Origin: JBBDYH01 sp040901795
GTDB lineage: Bacteria; Planctomycetota; Planctomycetia; Pirellulales; JALHPA01
Reading direction: 5' to 3'
NCBI GenBank assembly: GCA_040901795.1
Contig: JBBDYH010000080.1
Location: forward strand, 1 to 64,000
DNA: 64,000 nt
The position numbers and the translations under genes were made by a program. Positions within the stretch are counted from its first letter, which is position 1. The number at the start of each line of letters is the position of its first letter. The notes beneath the pieces are model-generated. The model saw nothing but the letters and a program-made list of their open reading frames with translations. It ran no database searches and was not told where the DNA came from. Positions 1 through 9,611 of the stretch are shown here, in pieces.

Positions 1-1947
1 TTCGATCGATACTCGGCAGCGGATCGGCAGGCCATCCAAGCTGCGCCCGCGCTGAGGCAATGGTTCTTGCACACGCCGGTTCAGGCGACAATCCAAGGCA
101 ACAAAGCGAGCTGGCAGACCGCTGGCGGGCAAGACGTAACGCTCCGCACGCTGCTTCCCGGCACCTATACAACGGCCGTGGTGGATGAAACGACCGATCC
201 TGCCTTTGCCAGCGGCTTCCAACCATCCGAACCGAAGTGGCACCTCAGACTTGACTCGGACGACGCGACCGCGTTCTTAAACGTGATCAGCGTGGGAGCG
301 GAAGTCTCCTCGAGTTTGCTTACGGCCAACAAGATTCAGATCGGAAACCACACGATCGAATTTCAAGGGCAGCAGGTCCAGATTGTGTCGCCACAGACCC
401 CCGCGAACGGTTCGCCCACAGCCCAGGACGATTCGGCGGCGACGTATCCCGGGACGGCCGTGACCATCAATCCGCTGTCCAACGACAGCGATCCCAACGG
501 CGACGCAATGAGCGTGCTGGGTTACGGGCGCGCGTCAAATGGAACGGTCGCGATCGTGTCTGGTGCGCTTCGATACACGCCTAAGGCGGGGTTCGTAGGC
601 AGCGACAGCTTTGCCTACACGGTTTCGGACGGACGCGGGGGTAGCTCGATGGCGACCGTCTCGGTGAATGTGGTCAACCGAGCGCCTACGGCGCAAGCGG
701 ATGCGGTCACAGCGTTTGCCGGGACACCGGTAACGATCAACGTGCTGGCCAACGACAGTGATCCGGACGGGCACACAGTGAGCATCGCGAACTTTGGTCA
801 GGGCTCGAATGGGTCGGTCGCGCTGGTGTCCGGTAAACTGCGCTACACGCCTGGCGCCGGGTTTTCGGGGAGCGACAGCTTCACCTATACGATTTCGGAC
901 GGGCTCGGGGAAACCTCAACGGCCACAGTTGCGGTCAATGTTCAATCGATCGTCGGCGGGCGGCTTGTAATTAACGGATCGAGCGCCAACGACTACGTTT
1001 CGATGACCGGCGTGGGAAATGGAATGACAGGCCAGTACGTGGTCGTGATCAATCAAGGGACGCAGACAGTATCGGGAATCACGGGGGACATCGAAGTTGA
1101 TCTGCTCGACGGTGACGATGAATTCGTGATCGATAACGCATTTGTCAACGGGACCATGACGATCAACACGGGCGCCGGCAACGACGTCGCGGAACTCGGC
1201 CTGCAGAAGATCGTCTCCACACGGCTCGACCTCAATGTGTCGTTTGGCGACGGCAACGATCGACTCGACGGGAAGCGGCTGTACATCGGCGGGAACCAGA
1301 CGGTCAACGGGGGCGCGGGTGATGATTCAATTTCGCTTTTGGGCGCTGCACTGCCGGGCGTGTTCATCCTCGGAACGTCTTCGGGGCGCGCCACGACGAT
1401 CACGGGAGACGCGGGCAATGACACGATCCAGGTCTCGTACACGTTCATCGTCGGTCAATGGCAGGTCCACGGCGGCGCCGGCGACGACACGATCAACGTC
1501 CGCACCTCGGCCTGCAACGGAAATGTGTATGTGAATGGCGACGCGGGCGCCGATACGCTGGTCGTGGACACTAACTTTCTAGTGGCCACGTTGTGGCTCG
1601 GCGGCGGCTCGGAGGCCGATCGGCTGGAGCTGAAAAACTCGTTGGGGCTGATCGGGGCGACGATTGACGGCAACAGCGGCAATGATACGGTCACGGTACG
1701 CAACCTGACGTCGCAGCGGCTCACGCTGACTCTCGGCGCGCAAAACGACACAGCCGACGTGCGGAGCTCGCTCTTCGACCAGTTCTTTGCCAACCTTGGC
1801 GAGCATGACGATTCGCTGACGATGTACGGGAACCTGGTCCGCAGCATCACAGATGTCGACGGCGGTCATGGGGGGGATGCATTCTATGACTTAAGCAACT
1901 CTCACCGCGGTGGCATACGGCGAATTGCGCTCGAACGCCTTAGTTGA
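1..1947 (+). CDS. Large extracellular Ig-like / RTX-like repeat protein, 3' part
   Basis: The frame is open from the first base of the window, so the 5' end lies outside; the TTG at 67 is not a convincing start. Two tandem cadherin/Ig-like modules of the Big_9/VCBS type are visible, each with the pattern 'VTINxLxNDSDP ... LRYTPxAGFxGSDSFxYTxSDG' (around bases 410-940). The remainder is a glycine/aspartate-rich region with repeated GDGNDR, GGAGDD and GDAGNDT units, typical of calcium-binding RTX-like or parallel-beta repeats. No PEP-CTERM tail or transmembrane anchor is seen at the C terminus. It is probably a secreted or cell-surface adhesin; the ligand is unknown. A strong hairpin terminator follows. 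Confidence 0.85.
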   Translation, partial: FDRYSAADRQAIQAAPALRQWFLHTPVQATIQGNKASWQTAGGQDVTLRTLLPGTYTTAVVDETTDPAFASGFQPSEPKWHLRLDSDDATAFLNVISVGAEVSSSLLTANKIQIGNHTIEFQGQQVQIVSPQTPANGSPTAQDDSAATYPGTAVTINPLSNDSDPNGDAMSVLGYGRASNGTVAIVSGALRYTPKAGFVGSDSFAYTVSDGRGGSSMATVSVNVVNRAPTAQADAVTAFAGTPVTINVLANDSDPDGHTVSIANFGQGSNGSVALVSGKLRYTPGAGFSGSDSFTYTISDGLGETSTATVAVNVQSIVGGRLVINGSSANDYVSMTGVGNGMTGQYVVVINQGTQTVSGITGDIEVDLLDGDDEFVIDNAFVNGTMTINTGAGNDVAELGLQKIVSTRLDLNVSFGDGNDRLDGKRLYIGGNQTVNGGAGDDSISLLGAALPGVFILGTSSGRATTITGDAGNDTIQVSYTFIVGQWQVHGGAGDDTINVRTSACNGNVYVNGDAGADTLVVDTNFLVATLWLGGGSEADRLELKNSLGLIGATIDGNSGNDTVTVRNLTSQRLTLTLGAQNDTADVRSSLFDQFFANLGEHDDSLTMYGNLVRSITDVDGGHGGDAFYDLSNSHRGGIRRIALERLS

Positions 1948-1980
1948 TGTCTACTATCCACATGCGGTAGGCTGGGGCGG

Positions 1981-2018
1981 AAAAAAGCGTGCGGCCTTAA
2001 GGGGCCGCACGCGCTTTT
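1981..2018 (+). terminator. Intrinsic terminator, probably bidirectional
   Basis: A perfect 10-bp stem (GCGTGCGGCC at 1987-1996 and GGCCGCACGC at 2003-2012) with a 6-nt loop is preceded by six A and followed by a T run. It lies between the end of the surface-protein gene and the convergent PEP-CTERM gene, so it can serve both. Confidence 0.85.
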
Positions 2019-2045
2019 CTACACGCCATTGCCAGGAAAACTTGG

Positions 2046-2762
2046 CTATACAAGGTGGTTTAAGGTCCCTCGCCTGCGCGCGAAGACAACGAGCCCGCAC
2101 AAGGCGGCACAAATGCCCCATGCCACAAATGAGCCAGCTTCGGGAATGGCCGAAATTGTCGTCGTCGCATTAGCAAGCCCGTGACTGCCCGCGCCGACTA
2201 CCGAAAGTACTAAAACATTCGAGAGCTCAAATGATGGAGTGTCGCGATCAACTATGGCTATTTGAGGGCTAATTCCAATCCCAAGGCCAGTAAATGCAAT
2301 CGTAGGCGTCGATTGCGGTGGTCCGTCGGCATCCGTGAATGTGCTGTCAAACGTTAGCGACTGAGGAGTCATAAGCCCGGTAGCGCGACTTTCCAATCGC
2401 AAAGGCGTACCTGCGGGTAATGTGAAATCGTCGTTTGACGAAGTTAGGGTAAGTGTTACAGTGCCGACGCTACTGTCCCGTACGGCGTCCAAGCTAACAT
2501 CGGTGACTTGAGAAAGGGAAGGCGTTTGACTGCTGGTTACAGTCACACTTACACTTGTGAAACCCGGAAGAGTGAAACCGAGACCGAACGAAAGGAGACT
2601 AGACGCAGTGGCATTAGGCCCAGCGGCTGGAAACGCGGGTATGACCACCGGACCACCACCCGCGTCCGATTCAATAGTAACAACCAGACCAGCGTTCGCG
2701 CCGCTAGAAGTAAACCCTAGAGCGGCAATCCCGATCACAAGAATAATTAAGATTCGTTGCAT
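2046..2762 (-). CDS. PEP-CTERM sorting domain protein
   Basis: The longer frame reaches 2849, but the ATG at 2762 has an AGGAG ribosome site eight bases upstream and begins a proper signal peptide (MQRILIILVIGIAALGF), giving 238 aa. The middle is Thr/Ser-rich beta-type sequence without a recognised fold. The C terminus carries the exosortase sorting signal: PEAGSF, a hydrophobic helix (WGICAALCGLVVF) and a basic ARRR tail. The expected fate is export, recognition at the PEP motif by the exosortase at 30.6-31.6 kb and release or anchoring at the surface. The specific function is unknown. Confidence 0.85.
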   Translation of the reverse strand: MQRILIILVIGIAALGFTSSGANAGLVVTIESDAGGGPVVIPAFPAAGPNATASSLLSFGLGFTLPGFTSVSVTVTSSQTPSLSQVTDVSLDAVRDSSVGTVTLTLTSSNDDFTLPAGTPLRLESRATGLMTPQSLTFDSTFTDADGPPQSTPTIAFTGLGIGISPQIAIVDRDTPSFELSNVLVLSVVGAGSHGLANATTTISAIPEAGSFVAWGICAALCGLVVFARRRGTLNHLV

Positions 2763-2842
2763 AAGAAAATCTCCTACAAAAGCAATCCGACACGCAGTGT
2801 TCCGCCGAACGCGCATTCGGTTAAAAACGGTGCACTGCCGTG

Positions 2843-3292
2843 CTAACACACCAACTCGTTAGCGCACGGAGGTCGGAAGAGGCCCGAAGGTAGGAGAAGA
2901 GGAAGAGCTTGCACCGCCTCCGGAGTGATCCAGCCGGAGCGGGGGAGGCCGCCTAAGAGGACTGTGTCGGTGGCGGCCGCAAGAGAATGACTCGGCCCGG
3001 AGGTCGAGGTCGAAGACGGGGAGGAAGTGCCGCCTGTGTTCTGCGGCAGTTCAAATAAGCCAACCAGCCGTTCGTTGAACTCGAGGATCGCCGGCTCGGA
3101 GTGCGGAGTTGAGCGCCCGTCGCTTGATCCGGCAGACGACATTGCACCGTCGCCCGACATCGATGTCACGATGCCCGCTTCTGCCGTACCCGCGAATGTG
3201 CCAAGCGCGATCGCGATTGCCACCAGCGGCAACAGGACGCTGTGCCACAGGCCAGACACAACAGTTCGGAGGTACGACAATCGAGCGAACAT
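2843..3292 (-). CDS. Small secreted Ser/Thr/Pro-rich protein of unknown function
   Basis: 149 aa with an N-terminal hydrophobic segment (residues 15-35) ending in a TAEA-G type signal peptidase site. The mature part is rich in Ser, Thr, Gly and Pro and has no recognised domain or sorting tail. It is codirectional with the PEP-CTERM gene 80 bases downstream, which suggests co-expression. A similar length and composition is common among planctomycete exported proteins that cannot be assigned a function. Confidence 0.6.
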   Translation of the reverse strand: MFARLSYLRTVVSGLWHSVLLPLVAIAIALGTFAGTAEAGIVTSMSGDGAMSSAGSSDGRSTPHSEPAILEFNERLVGLFELPQNTGGTSSPSSTSTSGPSHSLAAATDTVLLGGLPRSGWITPEAVQALPLLLPSGLFRPPCANELVC

Positions 3293-3502
3293 GTTATCTA
3301 AATCGGCAAGTCGACTCGAAAAGCTGTGCTAGCAGATCGGGATCTAGCTACACCCCAAGAGAATACCCGGCGTCGGCCCTGCTGTCAACGTTTTGGCAAA
3401 GAAAGTGTGAGAAATCCAAGACGCCAGCAAAAAGACAGGAGAGCCGTGGCTCTTTGGACCCGGCCGAATGTCGTCAAAACGACAAGTGTTCATGTCCACG
3501 CT

Positions 3503-4393
3503 TCAGCTTACCGGTTGAAGTTCAACATTCCGCCTGCGATCGCTTGTCCCGCTGTCGGCCGGGACCGTGGCCATCGCTTTGGTAGCCCGCATGAGAATCT
3601 GCATGTCCCAGATAACGTCCCCCGCCGGTTCAATGCGGTAGACGGGCCGTGCCATTCCCATGAAACGCATGACGGCCCAACAGTAGGCATTAATCAACGG
3701 CGCCAAGCGCTCGAATCGGCCGGCCGCGGCAAAGAAATCGGTTTCATCGAAGGTTTGCGGCTGTTTCCTGTTGCCACGGTAAAGCCGCCCCAGGTGCTTC
3801 ATAGCCTTGCGTGGCCCGAACCAGGCCAGCCACCCAAGGAACTCGGCGGGCCGAGCCATCATGAGCCGCGTGATTTCCAACTGTCCCCGCTCAAAGCCAG
3901 CCTCCAAGAGGAGCCGCTCCAAGGTTTCCTTGCGTTCGAAGAACGAGATTCCGTGGGCATACCGCGGATGCTCGTTCGGGAACGTGAGAAACGCTCTCCC
4001 GCCCGGCTTCAGCACGGCGTGCACATTTCGCAAGAACGCGCCGGGATTCGGCACGTGCTCGATCGTGTCGCAAGAAAAGATCAGGTCGTACTTCTGCGGC
4101 AGCCGCGCATGCGCCTCGGGAGCGCAAAAATCAAGCTCGAACAGCCGCACCTTTGCGGCGAGCTCCGGCCGCCAGGCGCCGATTGCCCGGCGGATTCGCT
4201 CTAGCGGTCCTTGGCAGACATCAACGCCGTCGAGCCGTGCAAACCATGGCGCCAACCGAACCAGCGAGCTACCGCTCCCGGTACCAACTTCCAGCGCGGC
4301 GGCCGACGGCGAAATGTCGAGATGCTCCAGGAGCAACAGGTCCCGCGGCGACAGCGTGGCGAGCGGGTGTGAGAAGTAGCGGAGAGGTCGCAT
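3503..4393 (-). CDS. Class I SAM-dependent methyltransferase
   Basis: 296 aa. The SAM-binding motif I (EVGTGSGSS, residues 35-43), the acidic motif II loop (DGVDVCQG, around 55-62) and a post-motif 'DTIEHVPNPG' (109-118) match the Methyltransf_11/25 families. It is the last gene of the polysaccharide locus, 34 bases after a glycosyltransferase, so its substrate is probably a sugar or lipid-linked sugar intermediate. That is inferred from context only. The C-terminal third, after residue 200, is less typical and may give substrate specificity. Confidence 0.85.
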   Translation of the reverse strand: MRPLRYFSHPLATLSPRDLLLLEHLDISPSAAALEVGTGSGSSLVRLAPWFARLDGVDVCQGPLERIRRAIGAWRPELAAKVRLFELDFCAPEAHARLPQKYDLIFSCDTIEHVPNPGAFLRNVHAVLKPGGRAFLTFPNEHPRYAHGISFFERKETLERLLLEAGFERGQLEITRLMMARPAEFLGWLAWFGPRKAMKHLGRLYRGNRKQPQTFDETDFFAAAGRFERLAPLINAYCWAVMRFMGMARPVYRIEPAGDVIWDMQILMRATKAMATVPADSGTSDRRRNVELQPVS

Positions 4394-4427
4394 GGAGGAG
4401 CCTTTACTTATGCGCGAAAGAAGGAAA

Positions 4428-5612
4428 TCAGGCGGTACGTCTCAAATGGTCTCTGATTTCGTTCAATCGGGCCTCCCAGCTTTCGCCCCGCACGCTGTCA
4501 CTAACCGTCCGACGAGGGGCTGGATGCTTTAGCACGCGGTCCAGAGAGGCCAGGAACTGATTGGAATCGACCGCGACATGACAATGGTCCAGGACCGCCA
4601 CTTCGGGAATGGCGGTCGAAACCACTTCCAGGCCGGCGGCCAGGTACTCGCGGACCTTCAGCGGATTAGCGTTCAGTGTAAGCTCGTTGATCCGAAACGG
4701 CATCAGACCGACATCGAACGCCTTGCAGTACGCCGGCAGCTCCTCGTACGGTTTTCGCCCGAGCAAACGAACGTTGCTCAAGGCCTGGAGCGACCCGACA
4801 TCCGTGGTCGCTTTGCCAAGCAGCACCAGCGAAGCCTGCGGGAACCGCGAAGCGACTTTGGCCAATAACTCGGTGTCGACCCAATCGGCAATGAGACCGA
4901 AGAACCCCAGAATCGGCCGTCGCAGAGATGCCACGTCGCTCGGCACGGCAAGATCGGGATCGAGCGCCCTGCGGAAGTGCTCATGGTCTACGCCGTGGCG
5001 AATAAGAATCGTTCGGTGACTTATCTTCGACTTCGATTGATAAAGCCGCTCCGCTGTGACAACCACCAGATCGGCCTTTCGAAGAAGCTGGTTTTCGAGC
5101 GACGCGATGGCATCGGCAGACACGCCCGAAAACGCGGAGTTTTCGTCCACGCAATGGTAAATGAGCTGTTCTTCGTTGAACGCTCCGGCGACCACCGCGG
5201 CTGCCGGGTTGGAGGTCCAATTGATCGGCCGACTGAAGTTCAAGCGCCGCGCCGCTCGTGCAACTTGCCAAGCCAACAGCCGCCGATTGAGCCGACCGAT
5301 CAACTTGCTGCCGTAGGCAGGGATCATAAGCGGGTTGATCACGAAGATGTTCTGTTCCACCTCCCGCATCGGCTGCGCAGCCGCTGTCAGTTTCCGGAAC
5401 GCTCGCCTGGCGTCGGCCTTGCTCAGCTTTGGCGCCCGGCTGCCGATCGAGTTCACCCATAAGATGCGGTTATCTCGCGCCAATAGGCGCATGAGGTGGG
5501 TTCGGGACAACGGATCGCCGGTCCAGTCGTGGCTGAAGCAAATGATGTCGCGGCCATGGAGGGGCGGAGCCTCAGGCAGTGCGTGCTGCGGAGGCGAGAG
5601 TGTTGAGGGCAT
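4428..5612 (-). CDS. Glycosyltransferase, GT-B fold (group 1 type)
   Basis: 394 aa, soluble. The N-terminal half reads like the acceptor domain of the polysaccharide-locus glycosyltransferase group (DIICFSHDWTGDPLSRTHL). The C-terminal half has the GT-B donor domain with 'RPILGFFGLIADWVDTELL', 'LLGRKPYEELPAYCKAFDVG' and 'NPLKVREYLAAGLEVVST', where the glutamate of the usual EX7E motif region falls. It should transfer a nucleotide-activated sugar to the growing repeat unit at the cytoplasmic face. It lies between a phosphatase-fold gene and a methyltransferase in the same direction with short spacers. Confidence 0.85.
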   Translation of the reverse strand: MPSTLSPPQHALPEAPPLHGRDIICFSHDWTGDPLSRTHLMRLLARDNRILWVNSIGSRAPKLSKADARRAFRKLTAAAQPMREVEQNIFVINPLMIPAYGSKLIGRLNRRLLAWQVARAARRLNFSRPINWTSNPAAAVVAGAFNEEQLIYHCVDENSAFSGVSADAIASLENQLLRKADLVVVTAERLYQSKSKISHRTILIRHGVDHEHFRRALDPDLAVPSDVASLRRPILGFFGLIADWVDTELLAKVASRFPQASLVLLGKATTDVGSLQALSNVRLLGRKPYEELPAYCKAFDVGLMPFRINELTLNANPLKVREYLAAGLEVVSTAIPEVAVLDHCHVAVDSNQFLASLDRVLKHPAPRRTVSDSVRGESWEARLNEIRDHLRRTA

Positions 5613-5652
5613 ATCAATCCATTAAGTGGTGAAGACTCGTTCGGCCGCGACG

Positions 5653-7143
5653 CTAATGGGCTACCGCCTCAAGCCTAGATGGACGTTGAGCTTCGGCCAT
5701 GGACACCGTTGGAGTGAGCGCTTCGTTGAGCACGCGGCCCTGCATGTAGTCGGGCGCCGGCAGCCCCAGCAGGCTCAAGATGCTTGGCGCGAAATCCAGA
5801 TTCGTGCAATCCTCCAACGTACCGCCGGCACGAATACCCGGCCCGTTCATCGCCACAAAGCCGACGGGGTCGTGGTAACCCTGCTTGGGCGTCGGGTCCT
5901 GGGCAGCACAAATCTCGCCTAGGCGGAACGTTTTTTCGCCGGCGTCCGGAAAACCACATAAGGCATCCAGGTCGAGCGGCTTGAGGTTCTTTTGAAACAC
6001 GTTGACGTTGATTGTGTCGCCGACCGTCGTAAAGGCGAAAAGCCGCACGCCCGGCTCCCGATACCACGCTGTCGAAAGAACGTGCTCGGCCTGTGCCCGC
6101 TTCGCCGCGTCGGGGATGGTCAGGTTCCACTGCGGCGCCATCATCGAGAGTGGAGTGCAGTACCCGGTAATGCCGCAAAGCCCAATGATCTGATGAATGT
6201 CTCGAATCCGCACCACTTGGCGGCCTTCTTTGAACTCTTCGACGACGTACGGCTGCTGGCCGAGGCCCGATGCTACAATCACCACGGTGTCTTTGTCGGC
6301 CAGCGCCCAAAGGCGGGCCAACACCTCATCGGCGACCCGGTAACTGTATTCAACCGCGGCGCCGTACTTTCGCAGCTCTTCGTCCGACGGCTCGGTGAAA
6401 AACGGCGTAGGATCTGCGGCACGCCAATAGCGATGCTGGTAATGAGCCACGTGGTTCGAGTGGAACGTGGCGAAGTCCGGACGGTGAGTTCGGTAGAGGC
6501 GTTCAAAAAAATCCAGATTGACCAGCGGCTGCAGGCAAACTTTTTCCCATTTTCGGTGCGGTCGGAGACGAGTTCGCACGAAGAAGGCAGCGATCCGGCC
6601 AAGCGTGGACCATCGCAGCCCAAGCTTCTTAAGCGCCCGCACGAGCCCAAGACGCGTGACCTTTTGTTCGCTTGCGAGCGGCGAGTGCGCCCTGGTTGCC
6701 GAGAGATTGAGCTCTTGAATCGGCTGCAATTCGGCCGGGCAGGTCTCGCCGTTTGGCGAAAATGTGCTCGGCACCCAAAACCCCTTTACTCCCTTTCGCG
6801 GGGGCCAGCTCATGATCGAGCCGAAGACGCCAATCGATTTGCCGGCATCGGCGACCAGCTCCCAGATCCGCGGCCCGGTCACTGTTTCGGGCGGTTGCTC
6901 CAAAAACCGCACGCCGTGCTGCTCCTGCCGCCGACCGGTGTAAAGACTGGTCCACGAGATCCACGGGTCGAGGTTGTTGGCGTCCTCGGTGGCGACCGGC
7001 GAGCCACGGACGCCAGTCTCAATGAACCGAGCGAACGTGGGGAGTACGCCTTTTTTGAGCAGCGGGTCTACGAACCGCCAGGTGATCTCGTTCAGCTCGA
7101 TCAACAACACCTTGCGGCCGTTATTTCGAAGGGTACTATTCAT
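5653..7143 (-). CDS. Alkaline-phosphatase-superfamily protein (type I phosphodiesterase-like)
   Basis: 496 aa. The N terminus (VLLIELNEITWRFVDPLL) and the block 'DPWISWTSLYTGRRQEQHGV' match the phosphodiesterase/nucleotide pyrophosphatase branch, where the Thr or Ser in the second block is the nucleophile. The usual SDHG metal-binding motif appears as 'VIVASGLGQQP', so one metal ligand may be lost or shifted. 'GYHDPVGFVAMNGPGIRAGG' is the expected late motif. No signal peptide is visible. In exopolysaccharide loci such proteins may transfer or remove phospho-substituents; that role is inference, and the altered motif leaves catalysis uncertain. Confidence 0.75.
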   Translation of the reverse strand: MNSTLRNNGRKVLLIELNEITWRFVDPLLKKGVLPTFARFIETGVRGSPVATEDANNLDPWISWTSLYTGRRQEQHGVRFLEQPPETVTGPRIWELVADAGKSIGVFGSIMSWPPRKGVKGFWVPSTFSPNGETCPAELQPIQELNLSATRAHSPLASEQKVTRLGLVRALKKLGLRWSTLGRIAAFFVRTRLRPHRKWEKVCLQPLVNLDFFERLYRTHRPDFATFHSNHVAHYQHRYWRAADPTPFFTEPSDEELRKYGAAVEYSYRVADEVLARLWALADKDTVVIVASGLGQQPYVVEEFKEGRQVVRIRDIHQIIGLCGITGYCTPLSMMAPQWNLTIPDAAKRAQAEHVLSTAWYREPGVRLFAFTTVGDTINVNVFQKNLKPLDLDALCGFPDAGEKTFRLGEICAAQDPTPKQGYHDPVGFVAMNGPGIRAGGTLEDCTNLDFAPSILSLLGLPAPDYMQGRVLNEALTPTVSMAEAQRPSRLEAVAH

Positions 7144-7203
7144 GGAATGACCTTAAGTTGTTGGACGTTAGGGTACTGGCAAAAGGTGCTGATCGGCACG
7201 TCG

Positions 7204-8397
7204 TCAGCCGGCGGCCACGAGCGGCTTTGAGACGCGGCATACGTCCGCAAGGAAATTCTCCAGCTCTTTCGCAACCTGACGATGGCTGCGTGGCGCCGTG
7301 TGTGATCGCGCGATCGGCGGCCTATGATGAAGCATCATTTGGATCGCCGAGGCGAACGCGGCGGCGTCGCCAGGGGGGACTAAACGACAGGGGTAATCCT
7401 GCGGTATCACTTCCTGTATACCACTGAGCGACGTGGCGACGCAGGGAACTTCGCAGGCCATCGCTTCGAGCAGGACATTGGGTATTCCTTCAGCTAGGCT
7501 CGGCACCGCCACCACGTCGGCGGCGCGGTACCAGTCTCCTAAGTCGGCGTGTGGCTGTGTGCCGTGGAGGATTAGTCGGTCAGATAGGGCCAGCCCGGCC
7601 GATTCGCTCACCAGTGAATTGCGCAACGGCCCATCGCCGAGCAGATGACAATCGACGAACACGCCGCCGCGCTGCAACAGCTTAAGGGCCTCGAGCAGAA
7701 TACGGTGCCCTTTGACCGGAACCAAATTGGCGATCGTAACGACCATCGCTCGATCGTCAGGTAAACCGAGACGGGCTCGTGCCTGCCGTTTGTCGCCGGG
7801 CGCGAACAGGCCCGCATCGATTCCATTGCGGATGACTTGGACGTTTTGGTCATTGACGCCCAAGCGGACGATTTGATCTTTCAAGTCGGCACTTACTACG
7901 ACAACGCCGTCCGCCTCGTGAAGCGCTTTTAAGGTACCGGAAGATCGCCCAGGAAATCGATTCAGTTGATGGATGTCGGAGCCGTGAACCTTGACGACGA
8001 CCGGCAAACCGCGGGCATGACCAAGCTCGACGGCCGCCCACCCATCGGGGTATGTCCATGGTGAATACACGACATCCGGCTGAAATCGCTCGACACTACT
8101 GCGGAACGTGCGTTGGACCGACGCCTTGAAGAACCGCCCATAACAACTTCGCAGGATTTTGGGCGTATAGAAATATCGGGGATGAACGATCGGAATGCCA
8201 TCGAGCTCGTTGGCTCGGCTGTTTGTGAGCGATGAGTTGCCCGCCCGCCGCGCCGCCCATTCATCGGTCCACAAGATCGGCGAAATTACCGTCACTTCGT
8301 GTTCTTCGGCCAGATGGCGTATCTGGTTCCGATTGAACAGGCCACGATTGGGCTCAAATGGATTCGGGTACAAGTTTGTTAATACCAGGATCCGCAT
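7204..8397 (-). CDS. GT4-family glycosyltransferase
   Basis: 397 aa. A standard GT-B enzyme: N-terminal 'ILVLTNLYPNPFEPNRGLF', central 'VVKVHGSDIHQLNRFP', and a C-terminal donor domain with 'VIRNGIDAGLFAPGDK', 'IANLVPVKGHRILLEALKLL' and 'VPSLAEGIPNVLLEAMACEV' (an EGxxNxxLEAMA form of the EX7E motif). The N-terminal motif resembles the teichuronic-acid-type glycosyltransferases. It lies within the minus-strand polysaccharide gene run, between another GT4 gene and the phosphatase-fold gene. Confidence 0.9.
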   Translation of the reverse strand: MRILVLTNLYPNPFEPNRGLFNRNQIRHLAEEHEVTVISPILWTDEWAARRAGNSSLTNSRANELDGIPIVHPRYFYTPKILRSCYGRFFKASVQRTFRSSVERFQPDVVYSPWTYPDGWAAVELGHARGLPVVVKVHGSDIHQLNRFPGRSSGTLKALHEADGVVVVSADLKDQIVRLGVNDQNVQVIRNGIDAGLFAPGDKRQARARLGLPDDRAMVVTIANLVPVKGHRILLEALKLLQRGGVFVDCHLLGDGPLRNSLVSESAGLALSDRLILHGTQPHADLGDWYRAADVVAVPSLAEGIPNVLLEAMACEVPCVATSLSGIQEVIPQDYPCRLVPPGDAAAFASAIQMMLHHRPPIARSHTAPRSHRQVAKELENFLADVCRVSKPLVAAG

Positions 8398-8444
8398 GTG
8401 CGGGAGACCTCTCGCCGATCAGGCGAAGGCGGCTGAGGTACAGG

Positions 8445-9611
8445 CTATCGGGACAAGAGCTTGTGGTGTCGCTTGCGGCCGGCGGCTTGACAATACAGAT
8501 CCTCGTACGACTCGACCATCCGGCGGATGTTGAACCGCTGCTCGACGCGCCGCCGTCCCGCGCCGCCCATCCTCCGCGCCTCTTCCGGATGATCGCTGAG
8601 CCAGAGCAAGCGACTGGCCAGCGTCTCTGCTGCACCGTGCGGAACCAGGAATCCGGTTTCACCGTCGACAACGACTTCTGGGTTGCCTCCCACCGCGGTG
8701 GCGACGATTGGCTTGCCGCACGCCATCGCCTCGAGCAAGGCGATCGAGAGCCCCTCAGTATGAGTGCTAAGCACAAACACTTGGGCCTGTGATAATAAAC
8801 TCGGAACGTCGCTACGGTTCCCGAGCAGCTCAATGTTCTGCTCGAGGTGCAACCGAGCGATTAAGCCCTCAATCTGTGGCCGCTGAGGTCCTTCACCAGC
8901 AATCAACAGGCGGAAATCGGGCCGCTTTTGTCGCACCAAGCCGACCGCTTGCAGCAAAGTGGGAAAGTCTTTTTCCGACGAAAGTCTGGCGACCATTATC
9001 GCATCAAACTGGCGGGATCCAGCATCTATGTACGCCGGCGAAAATCGGTCGCACTCAATGCCATTGTGGATCACGTGCAGCCGCTCGGCAGGCACGTGCA
9101 ACTCACCGAGCGCATAGTCGGCCAAATTGTGCGACACCGCGACAATCGAGCAGGTCAGAGAATTCGAGACGCGGCCAAGCAGCCGCCTCCGCCACGTGCG
9201 TGGCCAGGGGAAGCCGTGCATCGTATGGACCACCGAACAACCCGCCAGGCGAGCTGCGATGGCGCCGTAAAAGTGTGCATAGGGGCCATGGGTGTGGACC
9301 ACTTCCGCTTTGACGCTCCGGAGCAACCGCGCCAATCGAAATGGGAGGCGGGGATTGCGCCGCATCGGTGCGCGAAGCGCAGTTACGGGCACCCCTAACT
9401 CTTCGGCCTCCGCGGCATATTGCCCGCGTTGGCCGATGCAAAACACCTGCGGCGAGGTCAGTTTGGCGATCGAATGCTGAAGCATCTCCAAGACCAATCG
9501 CTCCATTCCGCCGGTGCACAGGTTTGGAACGACGTGAACCACCCGGACTGGCTCGCACTTTGGCTTGCGATCCTGGACAGTGCACGCGACGTACTCGCTG
9601 GCGAGTGTCAT
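8445..9611 (-). CDS. GT4-family glycosyltransferase
   Basis: 388 aa. 'VVHVVPNLCTGGMERLVLEM' is the N-terminal glycine-rich acceptor motif of many exosortase-linked GT4 enzymes. The C-terminal donor domain shows 'VIHNGIECDRFSPAY', 'VARLSSEKDFPTLLQAVGLV' and 'STHTEGLSIALLEAMACGKP' (EX7E glutamates). The start codon overlaps the stop of asnB by four bases (ATGA), so the two are translationally coupled. The likely role is adding a sugar to the repeat unit at the cytoplasmic membrane face. Confidence 0.9.
   Translation of the reverse strand: MTLASEYVACTVQDRKPKCEPVRVVHVVPNLCTGGMERLVLEMLQHSIAKLTSPQVFCIGQRGQYAAEAEELGVPVTALRAPMRRNPRLPFRLARLLRSVKAEVVHTHGPYAHFYGAIAARLAGCSVVHTMHGFPWPRTWRRRLLGRVSNSLTCSIVAVSHNLADYALGELHVPAERLHVIHNGIECDRFSPAYIDAGSRQFDAIMVARLSSEKDFPTLLQAVGLVRQKRPDFRLLIAGEGPQRPQIEGLIARLHLEQNIELLGNRSDVPSLLSQAQVFVLSTHTEGLSIALLEAMACGKPIVATAVGGNPEVVVDGETGFLVPHGAAETLASRLLWLSDHPEEARRMGGAGRRRVEQRFNIRRMVESYEDLYCQAAGRKRHHKLLSR

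Noticed and set aside
3326..4204. Plus-strand 292-residue frame opposite the first methyltransferase
   Set aside because: It is antisense to a clear SAM methyltransferase and contains no motif of its own.
5992..7230. Plus-strand 412-residue frame opposite the phosphatase-fold gene
   Set aside because: Long antisense frame caused by GC-rich codon structure; the minus-strand protein has the conserved blocks.
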